Shown here: piece after piece, positions 53,537 through 62,851 of the stretch | How positions within the stretch are numbered: position 1 is the stretch's first letter | Layout: every line of letters starts with the position of its first letter | Assembly (NCBI RefSeq): GCF_034627025.1 | Contig: NZ_CP141050.1 | Span: 310,001 to 374,000, forward strand | Reading direction: 5' to 3' | DNA: 64,000 nt | From: Microvirga lotononidis | Lineage (GTDB): Bacteria; Pseudomonadota; Alphaproteobacteria; Rhizobiales; Beijerinckiaceae | Position numbers and translations under genes: made by a program | The notes under the pieces: model-generated | Seen by the model: the letters and a program-made list of their open reading frames with translations, nothing else | What the model was told of the DNA's origin: nothing | Databases searched by the model: none

Positions 53537-55182
53537 TAGACTGCCGCTTCGCTGACAATGCGGAGGCGAGCGCTCGGCAGCGGAATGACATTCTCGAAGA
53601 CCAGGGGTCCAATATCACTGGCAGGGACAGGAGCGCCCAGGAGGTAGCCCTGCGCGTCGGTGAACCCCTCATTGATCAGGAATCGGAGCTCGTCCGCTGT
53701 CTCAACACCTTCGGCGATGACGGGCAGGCCGAGACCATCACACAGCAAGCGCACGGCCCGGACGATCGCGGCCGCCTGCTTATTGGCATGAACCGCCTTG
53801 ATGAACGATCGATCGATCTTGATCTTGTCGAGCGGAAACTCCCGCACATTCGACAAGGAGGAATAGCCGGTTCCGAAATCGTCCATGGCTATGGTGACGC
53901 CCAGCGCCTTGACCCTCTTGAGCGTTTGGCGGGCTCGACTTGGATCACTGATGAGGGCTGTCTCAGTAACCTCGATCTCGAGGCGCTGTGGCGACAAGTT
54001 GGTATCTGCCAGAATGCTCTGAACCAACTCGGCGAGGCCCTCATCAATGAGCTGCCGGGTAGAAACATTGACTGCGATCGTGAGTGGTCGGGTCCAGCTT
54101 GCCGCCTCGCGGCAGGCTGTGCGCAGGACCCATTCGCCTAAGGTTAGGATAAGGTTGCTCTCCTCGGCAATCGGTATGAAGAGCCCAGGCGGGACGTCAC
54201 CACGGACGGGATGCTTCCACCGCAACAGCGCCTCAAAGCCCGTGACCTCCCCCGTGCCGATCTTCGCCTGGGGCTGGTAGACAAGGTAGAGTTGATCGTC
54301 CTGAAGCGCTTGGCGGAGATCCTGTTCGATCGTCCGGCGCTCGCGCAGTTTGTCGCCCATCGTTGTATCGAAGAAGCGGCAGGACCCGCTCGATTCCTCC
54401 TTGACCCGGTGAAGAGCAGTATCGGCGCATGAGAGCAACTCGGCCCGGTCACCGGCATCGGTTGGATACAAGGCGACGCCGATGCTCACGGATACGGACC
54501 CGGGAAGGTCTTTGACCTGAAGGCCAGCTGCGACGGCTCTCTGCAGCCGCTCTGCAAGGATTCGGACTTCTGTCGGGCTTTCAATATCAGGCATGAGAAC
54601 CGCAAACTCGTCACCGCCAAGCCGTGCAAGGATTTGCCCGCGGCTCAGGACTGTCGTCAGCTTGCTGGCAACATCCCGAAGAGTGTGGTCGCCGGTCGTA
54701 TGACCATAAAGATCGTTAATGTCCTTGAAGCCGTCGATGTCGAGGCAAAGGATTGCCAGCTGTTCGTTCCTGGCCTGATGGGCGGAGATTTCACGATCGA
54801 GCCTGTCAATGAAGTTGGCCCGGTTCTCAAGGCCCGTCACAAGATCACGGGTCCGGTTCCAGCGGTCCCGGATGCTCATGCCTGCGCCTATCCCGGTGAG
54901 AACGACACCCGTGACGAAGGCCAGAAGGGTTAAGCTGATGCCAAATCCATCCGGAGGAGGGGGCGCCACCACTCTGGTTGCGACCCAGTAGGTCGACCAT
55001 AGGCCGAAGAGAGCAGCCGCGATTGCCACACCTTTGAGCACAAATCGCTTGGAGCCCCGGATCTTGCCTGCCTGTGTCCACTGATGAACGCACGTAAGAC
55101 AGGCAACAGCAAGGGTCGCAACCTCCATCGCAATCAAGAGAGCAGATCGCTCTGTGAAGACAAACTCAGAAACGGTCAGCAT
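53536..55182 (-). CDS. Membrane GGDEF-EAL dual-domain c-di-GMP protein
   Basis: 548 residues. Two N-terminal membrane segments (LLIAMEVATLAVACLTCVHQ and GISLTLLAFVTGVVLTGIGA), a GGDEF domain with intact ARLGGDEFAVLM, and an EAL domain starting GFEALLRWKHPVRGDVPPGL with Asn/Glu ligands (IAVNVS, EVTETAL) and DDFGTGYSSL. Both activities could be real; the EAL residues for metal binding look complete. First gene of a two-gene leftward operon. Confidence 0.92.
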   Translation of the reverse strand: MLTVSEFVFTERSALLIAMEVATLAVACLTCVHQWTQAGKIRGSKRFVLKGVAIAAALFGLWSTYWVATRVVAPPPPDGFGISLTLLAFVTGVVLTGIGAGMSIRDRWNRTRDLVTGLENRANFIDRLDREISAHQARNEQLAILCLDIDGFKDINDLYGHTTGDHTLRDVASKLTTVLSRGQILARLGGDEFAVLMPDIESPTEVRILAERLQRAVAAGLQVKDLPGSVSVSIGVALYPTDAGDRAELLSCADTALHRVKEESSGSCRFFDTTMGDKLRERRTIEQDLRQALQDDQLYLVYQPQAKIGTGEVTGFEALLRWKHPVRGDVPPGLFIPIAEESNLILTLGEWVLRTACREAASWTRPLTIAVNVSTRQLIDEGLAELVQSILADTNLSPQRLEIEVTETALISDPSRARQTLKRVKALGVTIAMDDFGTGYSSLSNVREFPLDKIKIDRSFIKAVHANKQAAAIVRAVRLLCDGLGLPVIAEGVETADELRFLINEGFTDAQGYLLGAPVPASDIGPLVFENVIPLPSARLRIVSEAAV

Positions 55183-55658
55183 AGGACGCTCGCGTTAACC
55201 TCCGAGCTTCAGCTGTCACAAAGTGCTTGAACTCGAACCAGATTAAAATGTCGATGGTGATATCGATATACCGGGTTCACACCGGTATGGCGGGGCGGCA
55301 TCATGCCTTTGGATCGGTCCCAGACGAGTGAACATCCAATCCGCCATAGGAAAGTCAAATCAAGACCTTCACTGCCGTGACTTTATATTCGGATTCAGGC
55401 TAACTACAATCGGCCGGAAGCGTTTTAAGCACCAGGGTTAATCGGCAGCCTGAACGATCAAAACCTTTGTTTGGTGCATAGAATCTTTAAAGGGCGGAGC
55501 GCATGCCTGATTTCTCACGGTATTCGGCAGCCAACCGCTGAGCAAGTAACTGATCCGAAAAGCTTATCGCCCGCCCGGGGCAGCCAGAAACTGGTCGGGG
55601 CGGGCACGGCGGCGAGTTCTTTGAAGCTCGGCCATAGCTGCAAATGCAGCAGTGACTA
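55183..55658. other. Intergenic region between two minus-strand genes
   Basis: About 475 bases after the AraC/GyrI gene's stop and before the start of the c-di-GMP operon. GATATCGATATACCGGGTTC and a CACCGGTATGGCGG near 55257-55290 form partial inverted repeats (ATACCGG...CCGGTAT) and may be an operator. No gene seen. Confidence 0.4.
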
Positions 55659-56492
55659 TCATTGCTTGATTGGAATCCAGATTTCGACCTCGCCAGAACC
55701 GCTCCCGGGATCGAAGCGCTCGTCATAGCGCTCGAAGTCTGGCGCATCCGCCACCTCAAGTCCCGACCCCGGCAGGTACTTGTTCCAGATCGAGTAGACC
55801 GTGCTGCGGATCGTGGAAATGTGCCCCCGGTGCGTGAACACGGCATAGCGCTGGGTGGCAATGCGGATGCGGCTCAACTCCTCAGGGATGTCGGAAAAGT
55901 CGGAGACCTCGACACCGCAGATGTACTCGAAGCTGCCCGCATCATCGCAGTTGCAACAAACCCCGTAGGTCGTCCAGCCGACCTGCTCGGGGACGCTACC
56001 GATGTAGGGGCTAAAGCGCTGCCACTGGGCGGGAATGCCCTCGTTCGTCTCAAAGGTATAGCGGCCGCTAAGACCGGCGATCAGCAGCGCCCGACCGTCT
56101 TCCATACGCGGGGCTTCCAGATTGACGAGAAGTGCCTGATCCATCCTGATTGGCTCCACAAGTTCAAGGTTGTCGAGATGACCCTGGGCTCGCACGCATT
56201 CGGGCGTGAGGCCGAACTGATCGCGAAAGGCCCGGGTGAAAGCCTCGTGGGAGCCATAACCCGCATCGAGGGCTACCGACAGAATATCTGGCGCACCCTT
56301 GGAAAGCACCCGAGCGGCCTCGGTGAGTCGGCGGCTGCGGAGATAACCCATGACGGTGCGGCCAGTTGCGAGCCCAAAGGCCCGCGACAGGTGAAAGCGA
56401 GAGACGCCGCTCACCTCCGCGATATCGGGCAACGAAATCGATTGCGCGAAGCGGCTCTCGATCAGCCACAGGGCTTTGCCGACAGGGTCCAT
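55659..56492 (-). CDS. AraC-family regulator with GyrI-like effector domain
   Basis: 277 residues from the ATG at 56492. N-terminal AraC double HTH (ISLPDIAEVSGVSRFHLSRA, LSVALDAGYGSHEAFTRAFR) and a C-terminal GyrI-like/effector-binding domain (RYAVFTHRGHISTIRSTVYS to EVEIWIPIKQ), the Rob/SoxS-like architecture of multidrug-responsive regulators. Target genes unknown. A longer upstream frame is not homologous. Confidence 0.85.
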   Translation of the reverse strand: MDPVGKALWLIESRFAQSISLPDIAEVSGVSRFHLSRAFGLATGRTVMGYLRSRRLTEAARVLSKGAPDILSVALDAGYGSHEAFTRAFRDQFGLTPECVRAQGHLDNLELVEPIRMDQALLVNLEAPRMEDGRALLIAGLSGRYTFETNEGIPAQWQRFSPYIGSVPEQVGWTTYGVCCNCDDAGSFEYICGVEVSDFSDIPEELSRIRIATQRYAVFTHRGHISTIRSTVYSIWNKYLPGSGLEVADAPDFERYDERFDPGSGSGEVEIWIPIKQ

Positions 56493-56641
56493 GTCCTCTC
56501 CCACGAAGTCCTTCCCGTTATGGCCGATTTCTGAAGCGTGCACTTGATCAGCCTTGCGCGTGCAGTGCGGTTGCCCATAGGAGGGGTACATGCGTTGGCC
56601 TGCGCCAGAATGGAGCCGGAAGGGCGCCATCCAGACATGAC

Positions 56642-57124
56642 GGTGCCCTCGCGTGTCCGCTCATCCCGGCGGATGTGGTCGAGCGTCTGCGCCACCGTCC
56701 ACGTGGTCGGCACGCTGACGAACTCGGTGGTCATGATGCTGCCGGCGCTGTCCGGAGGGGAGGACAGGAGGCGCAGGACCGCGAGCCTCGTCTCGTCATC
56801 GAGGCGATCCAGCAGCGCTGAGCGACTGGGCTCCTCAAGGCCGCGGAAGACCTCGGCGACCCGGTCAGCGGACATGCCGGACAGGAGGTCCGTCGCCCGC
56901 TCCTACGGCAGGATCGCGATCAGTTCGGCGGACGATTCCAGTTCCGGCTGGTTGAGGACCTCGACCGCTCGGTCAAGCGGCAGGCGGGCGAGCACCTCCG
57001 AGGCAACCTCAGTGAGCTGCTCGTTCAGGATCTCGGCAGTGTTGGCGACGTGTGCGTCGGCCAGCTCCGCCGCAAGGACGGCGGGATCACGAACGACCTC
57101 GGTTGTGTTGGTGTTGTCCTGCAT
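56642..57124 (-). pseudogene. mgtE-like magnesium transporter remnant
   Basis: Translation from 57124 gives MQDNTNTTEVVRDPAVLAAE, then the MgtE N-domain repeats (LTEVASEVLARLPLDRAVEV), a TAG at 56903-56905, then in the same frame RVAEVFRGLEEPSRSALLDR and the SAGSIMTTEFVSVPTTWTVA hinge into the CBS domain. Homology ends at about 56642 and the membrane part is absent. So there is a nonsense codon plus a large C-terminal deletion: a non-functional magnesium transporter. Confidence 0.8.
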
Positions 57125-57417
57125 GGCTCATCTCTTGTCCGACCAGCCGTCACGGGCCGGTCGCGGGCGAGCCGATCAAGCGATCAGGCGTTCGCGCAGG
57201 CCGGTGACGGCACAGGCAATCGACTGTGACTGTCGCTTGGCATGGGGTTCATGGTTCCTGTGGGGCTGCTGCCGGGCCGAAGTGGGACGGCAACGTCTTG
57301 CAGGCATGCGCCTCCCTGGGGCGGCGGTCAACCAGAGGAACATGGCCACGTAATCGAGGCGAACGCGCTGCCCGTTCGGTCCGTTCGGGGCGGCGACACG
57401 CAGCCGGGTGCGCCCTG
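57125..57417. other. Stretch without a supportable gene
   Basis: About 290 bases between the DUF1194 stop and the mgtE remnant. Open frames on both strands are Arg/Pro-rich without homology that I recognise. Confidence 0.35.
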
Positions 57418-58206
57418 CTATTCGCCCGCCGGCCTCCTGGGACGGGGAACTCCCGCAGGGCAATCCGCGGACGTCGTGATTTGGGCCCGTTGGACGAACG
57501 TTTCAGGGATCCGAAGGTCAGAGACCTCACGCACGATCTTGGTCCGGATCGCCTCAAGAAACTGACGCCGCTCGCGGATCGGGATCATAAAGGCCCCCGC
57601 ACCGCCGATGACGCAGTCGCGGTAGTACAGGTCGAGATCCGGGATGTCCCATGGCCCGCGGGGCTGCTCCAGCATGATCGGCAGGCCGTTGATCGTGGTC
57701 CCCAGACTGACGGCCTCGTCGCGGGCCTCCGTTACGGGCCGGCCCTGGTTGTTCGGCCCGTCACCTGAGATGTCGATGACTCGGCGAGCAGGATCGACGC
57801 CGCTCTCGCGCAGCAGCCCGAGGCTGAAGTCGATCACCCCGGAGATGGACGTGTACCCCGCGCGGTGGATCGGACTCTGTATCAGGTGCTCGGCGAACCC
57901 AAGCGCATCCTCGGGCTGCTCGATCACCGTCCAGGGGACGAGCACCTGTTGTTCCTCTGTTCCGGACCACTCCACATAGGTCACGGCAATGCGTCCGAGC
58001 AAACCCTGGCGGATCGCCTGCTGAACCTCCGGGGAGCGTAAGGCCTCGACATAGCCCTGCCGCTGCAAGTCCTGCTCGTCGGTCTCCATGGACTGGGAGA
58101 TGTCGACTGCCAGCACGAGGGCGAGATCGACCCCGGGTTTACCCTCGGCACCCCAGGCCCCCGAAACCGCCAGGATGAGAGCCAGAGGAACTACAAGGCC
58201 ACGCAT
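57418..58206 (-). CDS. Secreted DUF1194 (von Willebrand A-like) protein
   Basis: 262 residues from the ATG at 58206. Signal peptide (MRGLVVPLALILAVSGAWGA) followed by a vWA-like domain with a MIDAS (LALVLAVDISQSM), INFSLGLL-like VIDFSLGLL, and VIDISGDGPNNQG. DUF1194 proteins are periplasmic vWA proteins found widely in alphaproteobacteria; function unknown. The C-terminus ends in a low-complexity tail (PRPRRPAGE). Confidence 0.85.
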   Translation of the reverse strand: MRGLVVPLALILAVSGAWGAEGKPGVDLALVLAVDISQSMETDEQDLQRQGYVEALRSPEVQQAIRQGLLGRIAVTYVEWSGTEEQQVLVPWTVIEQPEDALGFAEHLIQSPIHRAGYTSISGVIDFSLGLLRESGVDPARRVIDISGDGPNNQGRPVTEARDEAVSLGTTINGLPIMLEQPRGPWDIPDLDLYYRDCVIGGAGAFMIPIRERRQFLEAIRTKIVREVSDLRIPETFVQRAQITTSADCPAGVPRPRRPAGE

Positions 58207-58218
58207 GATGCCGATCAT

Positions 58219-58557
58219 TCAAAGCTCCCGTTCAGACGTTCGAGGCTATGGCTCAGGTCAGCAGGAAAATGGGACGATTGTACGTTGGCCGCCGAGGCAG
58301 GAGGATAGAGCGGCCCATGGCACGGCCACCGGGACATGATAAGGCGGGACTGCGTAGCCCAACACCTGATTGCCTTGGCGGAAGCCCTCGATGTGGCTGA
58401 GCAGCCGGAGATGGCGGGAAACCGGCATGGCGTGGGCTTGAGGTTCAGGGTTCGGGGCCTCTTCCTCCGGACACAGGCCATGTCCTCAGTTGGCACACGG
58501 GCTAGGTCGCCCGATGCAGTCCTTCCGCCTGATCGGTTTGGGTCCAAGGCTCGTCGC
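58219..58557. other. Stretch with no firm gene
   Basis: About 340 bases. One minus-strand frame (58258-58428, 56 residues beginning MPVSRHLRLL) is open with a possible AUG and contains GNQVLGYAVPPYHVPVAVPW, but it has no recognised family and no clear ribosome-binding site. Confidence 0.3.
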
Positions 58558-58965
58558 TTAGAAGGATATCACCGGCACAGCCGCTACGGCGAACGCCATC
58601 ACGGCGGTGGAGACCCGGCCGAGCACTCGCAGCCAATTACGCACGGAAAAACGGCCCCGGACGTCGGCCGGGAGGCAATCAGCATCGTGCCCGCCATCAC
58701 CGAAACAGCGTTCACGCCGTTGAGCACGGCCGCCCAACACAGCGCCTTAACCGGGTCTATCCTGGCGAAGTTGATCGTCATGCCGACTAGGTGGCCAGCG
58801 CGACGGCGCCGTAGAAGGCCTTGGCTTCCTGAGGGCGGCGGGCGAAGGCCACCGACCACTTACGCGCCTCACCGACAAGGGGACGGCCGAACCCGTCAGC
58901 ACTGGGACGGCAAGCCGGCCCGTGCCGATGATCCCGAGGGAGAACGCCTCGAAGGAGCTTAGGCG
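58558..58965 (-). pseudogene. NRAMP-family Mn/Fe transporter remnant, several frameshifts
   Basis: Read on the minus strand in four frames in order: FEAFSLGIIGTGRLAVPVLT; VGEARKWSVAFARRPQEAKA with FYGAVALAT; LVGMTINFARIDPVKALCWA to MLIASRP; then ADVRGRFSVRNWLRVLGRVS to a stop at 58558. These match consecutive segments near the C-terminus of NRAMP-type divalent metal transporters. At least three shifts and no N-terminal part: a decayed remnant. Confidence 0.75.
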
Positions 58966-59083
58966 TCCTGGTCCAGCGTCAGACCACGCTCAGAGCCTCC
59001 CAGAGCAGGTCGCGAGAAGGGCGCAAAGGACGATAAACTCCAGGGCAGCAGGCCGCACGAGATCGCCCCGGACTTCCCCCCGC

Positions 59084-59308
59084 TTATTGCGGCGGCTTTT
59101 GATTTTGATTCTGTTGCTGCTGTTCGTTCTTGGTGGCCTCATGGTGCCCGATGGCACATCCGGCCAAGGCACCAGTCTTGCCGTGCCCAGCCATGTGGCC
59201 TGCCACGCCCCCGACGATAGCCCCCTTGATGCAACCCTTGGCTTGGGCTGAACTAGCTCCCGCCAGCGTGGCGATAACAAGAAGGCTGGAGAGGAGAATT
59301 TGTTTCAT
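59084..59308 (-). CDS. Small secreted glycine-zipper protein
   Basis: 74 residues: signal peptide (MKQILLSSLLVIATLAGASS) and a short Gly-x3-Gly rich part (IKGAIVGGVAGHMAGHGKTG, ALAGCAIGHHEAT) followed by a Gln/Asn-rich tail. Probably inserts in or associates with a membrane; two Cys. Such proteins are widespread but have no assigned function. Confidence 0.6.
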   Translation of the reverse strand: MKQILLSSLLVIATLAGASSAQAKGCIKGAIVGGVAGHMAGHGKTGALAGCAIGHHEATKNEQQQQNQNQKPPQ

Positions 59309-59715
59309 GGCGTTCCTCTGTGACTTTGGAGATCTAGGCCAACAACGTTTCTACAACCAGTTCCGTTCAGGCGAAGCGACCGTGTTGGGCCCGCGCAAGA
59401 TCATCAGTTCTTGATCATCCCCTAGAGGAAGAATGCACGGGAGGCACGCGCGCGAGAGTCTACATCCCTTTGCCGAGGCCTCCCGGAGACTTGGCGCTCC
59501 CGTGCGACCTGACTGGCACGGTCACGGCGGGCTTCCAGCCCTTGCCAGCGCATGATCTCGACCGATGCGCCCGCCAGGCGGCAACTGCATTTGTCATGGC
59601 GTGATCGACGGCTTCAGACCGGAGCACCATATTCAATAGTAGTTTCCCATGTTGGTCGGTTTTGCGTTTGTCCGCCGCCTATAGCATGATCGAACCTCTC
59701 CGACCCGGAGTGCCG
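59309..59715. other. Intergenic stretch
   Basis: About 405 bases between the glycine-zipper gene and the AI-2E-family gene, which are divergent. Holds both promoters; no gene seen. Confidence 0.35.
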
Positions 59716-60861
59716 ATGAAACTGAATTCGCCCCAATCCATTGCAATAATTGTGCTGGCGTTGGCGCTCCTCATCGCCGCGATCTGGACCCTACAGTCCT
59801 TTCTTCCAGCCTTGGTCTGGGCCGCAATCTTTGCCATTGCCATATGGCCACTTTCCGAACGTCTTCAGACATACTGGGGCGGACGCTCGGACACTACGGT
59901 ACCGCTTCTCCTTACGGCAGCCATCGGTATGATCTTCATGGTGCCACTGTTTCTCGTGGTGCTGCAGGCAAGCCACGAGGCAAGTGACGTCATTCGATGG
60001 CTTCACGCAGCGGAAGCATCTGGTCTTCCTGCACCGTATTGGCTGACCCGGCTGCCTTTGGGGGTACAGGCGGCCACGTGGTGGACCCAAACTCTTGGCC
60101 ATCCCTTTCAGGCTTCTCAACTCGTGGCCCATCTCCACGAAGGTTCGTCGCTTCTGATGGCGCGAGAGCTCGGAACACAGGTTGCACACCGGGCAGTCTT
60201 GTTCGTATTCACGCTGCTGACGCTCTTTTTCCTGCTGCGTGGCGGGGAGAAGCTCACCCTTGAGATGCGTCGGGCGAGCGGACGGATATTCGGTCCGCAC
60301 GGAGAGAGGCTCGCCTGTCAGATGATTGCCTCCGTTCGTGCAACTCTGAGTGGGCTCGTGCTCGTCGGACTTGGTGAAGGCCTCCTGCTCGGCATTGCCT
60401 ATTGGATTGCGGGCGTTCCGCATCCAGTGCTGCTCGGCCTTTTCACGGCGATTGCAGCCACGATCCCGTTCGGAGCACCGATCGTGTTCGGCTTGGCCGC
60501 ACTGATCCAGCTGGCCCAAGGGGCTGTTACGGCAGCTATCGGGATCGTAATCTTCGGGCTTGTCGTGCTTGCCATAGCCGATCACCTGATCCGGCCTCTT
60601 CTGATCGGAGGAACGACGAAACTGCCCTTCATCTGGGTGCTGTTCAGCATTCTGGGCGGCGTGGAAACCTGGGGCTTTCTGGGTCTTTTCGTTGGTCCCG
60701 CCATCATGGCGAGCCTCATCCTGCTCTGGCGGGAACTGGCGGCGGCTCCGACCGCTTCCACGAATGGTCATGACAAGCGGCCTCCCTCAGCCGTCCAGCA
60801 TGTCGCCAACGAAACCCAGCCCCTGCGCACGAGCTTTCGCGTACCGACCTCGGAGCCGTAA
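59716..60861 (+). CDS. AI-2E family transporter (PF01594)
   Basis: 381 residues from the ATG at 59716. Eight membrane segments with the family motifs: LPALVWAAIFAIAIWPLSER, GLGEGLLLGIAYWIAGVPHP, LLGLFTAIAATIPFGAPIVF and LIRPLLIGGTTKLPFIWVLF. Members are exporters (autoinducer-2, ions, others), so a specific substrate cannot be claimed. An earlier in-frame ATG exists at 59686 region; 59716 is preferred. Confidence 0.88.
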   Translation: MKLNSPQSIAIIVLALALLIAAIWTLQSFLPALVWAAIFAIAIWPLSERLQTYWGGRSDTTVPLLLTAAIGMIFMVPLFLVVLQASHEASDVIRWLHAAEASGLPAPYWLTRLPLGVQAATWWTQTLGHPFQASQLVAHLHEGSSLLMARELGTQVAHRAVLFVFTLLTLFFLLRGGEKLTLEMRRASGRIFGPHGERLACQMIASVRATLSGLVLVGLGEGLLLGIAYWIAGVPHPVLLGLFTAIAATIPFGAPIVFGLAALIQLAQGAVTAAIGIVIFGLVVLAIADHLIRPLLIGGTTKLPFIWVLFSILGGVETWGFLGLFVGPAIMASLILLWRELAAAPTASTNGHDKRPPSAVQHVANETQPLRTSFRVPTSEP

Positions 60862-60939
60862 GGGTGCTGTTAGATCTAAGCCTATGAAATGCGCCACATG
60901 CGACGGACCCGGCCAAGCTTATTATAGAGAGGTGAGATG

Positions 60940-61081
60940 GGGGATGTCATATTAACGGCGAATACTACCCTGTACTCGTCAAGGAAAAATCTCGCAGTGA
61001 GAAAAATCAACGACTTGGGCTGTGCAACGACTGTCCTTGTCGGTCAGCCCAAGGACTATACTCAGTTAATGTGACATCTCC
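60940..61081 (-). mobile_element. MITE-like element, copy B (142 bp), inverted relative to copy A
   Basis: GGGGATGTCATATTAAC at 60940-60956 and GTTAATGTGACATCTCC at 61065-61081 form imperfect terminal inverted repeats. Reversed, it aligns without gaps to copy A (39807-39948). Non-coding. TIR mismatches suggest it is an older or immobile copy. Confidence 0.8.
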
Positions 61082-61236
61082 CATTTCCAGGCTCACCCGG
61101 GGCGCGCCGGCGAGTGGGTGTGGGGGCTTGAGCGGCAGCCGGCGGTGTTCTCGGTAGCCAACAACTGCAAAGATCCCGCCTATAATCGATAGCGGGAGCC
61201 GAGGCGCCCACCGTCACGACCGCTGGAGACACTTCT

Positions 61237-61581
61237 ATGGTTCAGGAGCGTGAAGATCTTATCCGACACGCCGTCCAGCGGGTCATCAGTGTACTTGCGG
61301 AAGAGCACAGTACGGTTGGCGCGGGTGGTCTGTTCGAGCTTGCCTATCCGCTTGTGGCCGCGGACGTGCCCGACGCCGCTCCGGAGGAGATCAAGGTTGC
61401 TTTTGCCGCGGTGTGGGGTATCGCTCCTGTGGATCGAACCCTGTACGAGCAGGTGCTTGCCGTCTGTGACCGGCACGCGCCGGGTGAGGACGAAACCATC
61501 GTCCAAATCCTTCACCGGGCATCAAGAGGTGGTGACGTCGAAGCGATGTGTCTCCTCGCCCTGGTGAAGAGCGCTCGTTGA
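61237..61581 (+). CDS. Hypothetical protein, helical
   Basis: 114 residues, acidic, with strong helix-forming character and no signal peptide (MVQEREDLIRHAVQRVISVL, EEIKVAFAAVWGIAPVDRTL). No family recognised. It lies alone after the MITE. Confidence 0.5.
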   Translation: MVQEREDLIRHAVQRVISVLAEEHSTVGAGGLFELAYPLVAADVPDAAPEEIKVAFAAVWGIAPVDRTLYEQVLAVCDRHAPGEDETIVQILHRASRGGDVEAMCLLALVKSAR

Positions 61582-62320
61582 CCGCATCACCTCTCCGTTG
61601 CTCGTCTTGGACTCCACTGAACCATCCGCTCTGATCGTAAGCACCGGCTCTGGGACCTTATGTCAGGCAACCTCGTGCAGGCTCACTGGGTAGGGGTGCT
61701 ACGACTGTGAGAAACCGGACAGCTTCCTATAATGTCAGATGGCACCGCATCGGGATGCACCGACCTCCTGTTCGCTGGCAATTCGACTTGGTCAGATGCG
61801 TCTCATTAGCCGGAGTGGCATAGATGCCCAGACTTTCCGTTGCGGCTGGCTCCTTCTGATTCGACATCCCCAATGAAAAATCGCCGCTGGAAGAGCTACA
61901 ACGCGGGTCCAGATGGCAGCGTTTGGCACGGGGAAGGCGAAAGCCGAACCTCCATAGTTACCGGGTAAGCTGACCTTCACAGGCCCATGCCAACGGCTCA
62001 GTTTGACCCGAAGCCGACTCCAGCGGCAAAGCTAAGCCTGGCGATTAAGCAGATATGGAGTATCGTTTTCTGAAGCCTACAACTTCGGCGAACTGGTGAT
62101 ACACGGTCTTGAGACTACCTCAGGGAGCGCCACAGGCCTTCTCCCAGACAAGGGTGGCATTGATCGCTCCTGAGCGGCCTGACATCGATGTGACGGTGTC
62201 TTGACTTCACCGTGCGGTAGGCAGAATGTAAATCAATGGTAGCGTGATCCGGAGCAGGATCCGTACGACCTCTCCGCCACACCGCGTAAAGTGACAACGC
62301 CGTCTGGTTGGACGATCCCC
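61582..62320. other. Long stretch with no gene seen
   Basis: About 740 bases before the aldehyde oxidoreductase operon. Short frames on both strands lack homology. Its last part must carry the promoter of the paoA-like gene. Confidence 0.4.
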
Positions 62321-62851
62321 ATGGACAAGCCCTTGCGAGAGGCCCGAGAGGGCCAGCACAGCCTTTCACTGCCCCCAAAGGTTACAATCACGCTTCATGT
62401 CAACGGCGTGGCGTGCACGCTGACCGTTGCCCCTTGGACGACGTTGCTCGACGCGCTGCGTGAAGATCTGGATCTGACTGGCACCAAGAAGGGCTGTGAT
62501 CACGGCCAATGCGGCGCCTGCACGGTGCTCGTGGATGGACGCCGGGTGACGTCCTGCCTCGTCCTCGCGATCAGGCTGGAGGGCGCTCAAGTGATCACCG
62601 TCGAAGGATTGGAGAAGGATGGTGCCCTGCACCCAGTGCAGCAGGCCTTCATCGACCACGACGCCTTCCAGTGCGGCTATTGCACGCCCGGCCAGATCAT
62701 GTCGGCCGTTGCTTTGATCAGTGAGCGGAGGGCGCATAGCGCTGACGAGATCCGCGAACTGATGAGCGGGAATATCTGCCGCTGCGGTGCGTATCCCAGG
62801 ATCGTCGCGGCGATCCAGCAGGCCATGGCTGTCATGGGGGGCAAGCCATGA
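62321..62851 (+). CDS. paoA: Aldehyde oxidoreductase iron-sulfur subunit (PaoA-like)
   Basis: 176 residues from the ATG at 62321. Two [2Fe-2S] clusters: [15 protein letters not shown] with further Cys, and [11 protein letters not shown] with [10 protein letters not shown]. Xanthine dehydrogenase family small subunit; the neighbours make it PaoABC-type aldehyde oxidoreductase. No twin-arginine signal is clear, unlike E. coli PaoA, so it may stay in the cytoplasm. Overlaps the next gene start (ATGA). Confidence 0.88.
   Translation: MDKPLREAREGQHSLSLPPKVTITLHVNGVACTLTVAPWTTLLDALREDLDLTGTKKGCDHGQCGACTVLVDGRRVTSCLVLAIRLEGAQVITVEGLEKDGALHPVQQAFIDHDAFQCGYCTPGQIMSAVALISERRAHSADEIRELMSGNICRCGAYPRIVAAIQQAMAVMGGKP

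Noticed and set aside
57176-57463. Minus-strand frame beyond the DUF1194 stop
   Set aside because: Overlaps the end of the DUF1194 gene and has no homology that I recognise; most likely noise.
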